From: Chromatiales bacterium
GTDB taxonomy: Bacteria > Pseudomonadota > Gammaproteobacteria > UBA6429
Reading direction: 5' to 3'
NCBI GenBank assembly: GCA_027076405.1
Contig: JALTJN010000437.1
Coordinates: forward strand, 1 to 11,799
Length of the DNA: 11,799 nucleotides
In this document: positions 10,301 through 11,799 of the stretch, piece after piece
Position numbering within the stretch: the stretch's first letter is position 1
Layout of the letters: each line of letters begins with the position of its first letter
Program-made: the position numbers and the translations under genes
Notes under the pieces: model-generated
The model's database searches: none
What the model saw: only the letters and a program-made list of their open reading frames with translations
Told to the model about the DNA's origin: nothing

Positions 10301-11799
10301 TTTTAGCGTTTTCCTCCGTACAGTTATTGACAGTACTCCAAGCTAGCGCGCTGTCGCTTGCATTACTTAGAGTCCACTCGTGAATCCGCGTTACATAGAT
10401 AATTGCATCATCAAATCCAACGCCTAGAATCTGGTCGCCTATCGGCTCACCATATTGCCCCAGCTTGTCATTCCAAGCCGTTACCGTTTTTAACTTGCGC
10501 TTATTCATTGCTTCAAGATACGCGCACCAATCGCCAGCGTCAGCCGCGCGCCAGTGCTCCATGACTTCATCATCTACTTGGTTTTCTTTTAATCGCCGCA
10601 ATTCACGCCAAACCGTGACGCTATGCCCGCCAATTTGTTGAAATTGTCTAATGCCCCAAGTGCTTGCCCACGCATCAACCCTGCGCGCTGAATCTTTTAC
10701 ATCGCCGCCAAATAAATCATCATCGAAGCCATAACCATCAATATTTTTAGAAATGTACTTGGCAATATAACCAGCCGCGCCGCCGCGATTCATTGCCACA
10801 GCTTTAAATCTATATTTTTTCGCGCCCCGCTCGTTGCCTTCATCCCTCAGCGCGTAATCTTTATAGATATAACGCGCTAACCCGACATTTTCGGGGCGCA
10901 TAAATAGAAGCATGTGCCAATGCGGAGTCCCATCGTGTTGAGGCTCTGATACTCTGAAACCAAATACTTCCAAATCCATACGCTTAAATTTGGCGCGTAC
11001 TTGCGCCCATTGTCGCGCTAATTGTTGTTGCCCCTCTCTTGGGGTTTTTCCTTTAAATTTTTTATTTGCTTTGCCTGTTTTACTCAAACATGAATGAAAT
11101 CTACTTGGTAAGGTTATTGTCCAAAATTCGCCGACATACCCTATTTTTTCAGCAAAATTTTCAAAGCCTCTTATTCGCGTCATTAATTCGCCGCGTCGAA
11201 TCTCAGGATTAGAAACGCTTAAGTCAGATAATTGCTGGAGCGTATATTCCTGTTCATCTTCATTGATTACTTTTAAAGACTCTAATATTTTTCTGTTTCG
11301 GTTTTTTTGCTGAAATCTACGCTTTACTGTCTCATCGCTGGCATAAAGCCCATTAAATACGTTGATTAAATTGACATGCCGCCCCAGCGTTTCAATTTTG
11401 CGCCCCTGCTGTTTGCGAAGTTGCCTACGCCACCATTTTTCACACTGCAACCGCGCCGCCGTGTATCTTTCTTCATCTTCGCAGTCTTTCGGCGGCTCTG
11501 GAAAATACTCCGCCTTCAAGTGAACACTAGCCGCTTGCATTAATGCTTCATAACCGATTGAGGCGTAAAGCATTTGCATTTCATAAGCTAAATTCTTAGC
11601 GCGTTCGACGTTTACAGAATCGCCTTGATTGATACGGCAGTCTATACCGTCATTGATTTTTTCATTGAAGCGCAAAAGATTAAGATTCGCTTTAGTGCGC
11701 CCTACTTTGATAAATTCGACGCTGTATTTTTTCGCAATGAATGGTCTAAAACGCCATGGAAAATTAGAAATCAAGCTCTTTAAAAATTGCTTATCATGT
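10278..11799 (-). CDS. Rolling-circle replication initiator, HUH endonuclease, two-Tyr type (main part)
   Basis: Likely nicks the double-stranded circle at its origin and stays covalently bound to the 5' end, as do phage P2 gpA and PM2 P12. In the restored 515-residue numbering the motifs are: FWTITLPSRFH at 234-244 (motif I); HDGTPHWHMLLF with the metal-binding His302 and His304 (motif II); and GYIAKYISKN with Tyr353 and Tyr357 four residues apart (motif III), the YxxxY pair of the superfamily that includes phiX174 A. The N-terminal 200 residues are helical and charged. The gene is cut by the contig ends; the first 51 codons are at 1-153, so the frame here runs off the window still open. The 61-aa gene overlaps its stop. 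The strongest functional call in the early region. Confidence 0.92.
   Translation of the reverse strand, partial: HDKQFLKSLISNFPWRFRPFIAKKYSVEFIKVGRTKANLNLLRFNEKINDGIDCRINQGDSVNVERAKNLAYEMQMLYASIGYEALMQAASVHLKAEYFPEPPKDCEDEERYTAARLQCEKWWRRQLRKQQGRKIETLGRHVNLINVFNGLYASDETVKRRFQQKNRNRKILESLKVINEDEQEYTLQQLSDLSVSNPEIRRGELMTRIRGFENFAEKIGYVGEFWTITLPSRFHSCLSKTGKANKKFKGKTPREGQQQLARQWAQVRAKFKRMDLEVFGFRVSEPQHDGTPHWHMLLFMRPENVGLARYIYKDYALRDEGNERGAKKYRFKAVAMNRGGAAGYIAKYISKNIDGYGFDDDLFGGDVKDSARRVDAWASTWGIRQFQQIGGHSVTVWRELRRLKENQVDDEVMEHWRAADAGDWCAYLEAMNKRKLKTVTAWNDKLGQYGEPIGDQILGVGFDDAIIYVTRIHEWTLSNASDSALAWSTVNNCTEENAKNGEYKRE
11673..11799. repeat. Terminal direct repeat, right copy
   Basis: Exact second copy of the first 127 bases. 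Merging the two copies gives a circle of 11,672 bp. The initiator gene entering this copy from the left continues without a stop into the bases after position 127 at the other end. Confidence 0.95.

Overview
This window is the complete circular genome of a small, tailless, membrane-containing double-jelly-roll phage of the corticovirus (PM2) type. It has been opened inside its replication gene. Bases 1-127 are repeated exactly at 11673-11799, so the closed circle is 11,672 bp. Three hallmark proteins support the assignment: a 265-residue major capsid protein whose N-terminal pattern resembles PM2 P2 as I remember it, an A32/FtsK-type packaging ATPase of about 24 kDa like PM2 P9, and a two-tyrosine HUH rolling-circle initiator of the P2 gpA / PM2 P12 type. 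Many of the small proteins between them end in a single membrane segment, as expected for an internal virion membrane. No tail, portal, large terminase or integrase gene is visible. The host is probably a gammaproteobacterium, because the two helix-turn-helix proteins look like types common in phages and filamentous phages of that class, but this is inference.

Layout: the control region (638-851) fires in both directions. Leftward, almost the whole genome is one tightly packed array. It starts with two small early genes (637-350 and 353-147), then the initiator (starting at GTG 153, crossing the contig ends and finishing at 10278), a 61-aa protein, a zinc-ribbon-like protein with a Pro/Glu-rich tail, an acidic membrane-associated-looking protein and the packaging ATPase (9282-8641). 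A short intergenic segment (8382-8640) holds a candidate late promoter with a 23-bp-spaced direct repeat, an overlooked 28-aa membrane peptide and an intrinsic terminator just before the capsid gene. The structural genes follow: capsid, three small proteins with C-terminal membrane segments, a two-part beta-rich protein, a beta-helix spike, an M15-type peptidase, three small membrane or lysis-type proteins, a collagen-like fibre, an overlooked 59-aa SAP/HeH-like protein and a last membrane protein ending at 2162.

Rightward, a three-gene cassette (852-2165) encodes a lipoprotein, an HTH regulator with a hydrophobic C-terminal half, and a second HTH protein. It looks like an immunity or maintenance module and meets the leftward array tail to tail, with the two stop codons overlapping.

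Working model: the HTH proteins act on the three 17-bp-spaced repeats that sit between and within two back-to-back promoters and so choose between the regulatory cassette and replication plus virion production. With no integrase, any carrier state would have to be episomal. Other points of interest are a collagen gene with an internally duplicated 138-bp module, a Pro/Glu repeat shared across a gene junction, and a by-eye absence of GGCC and CCGG with only two GATC sites in the genome.
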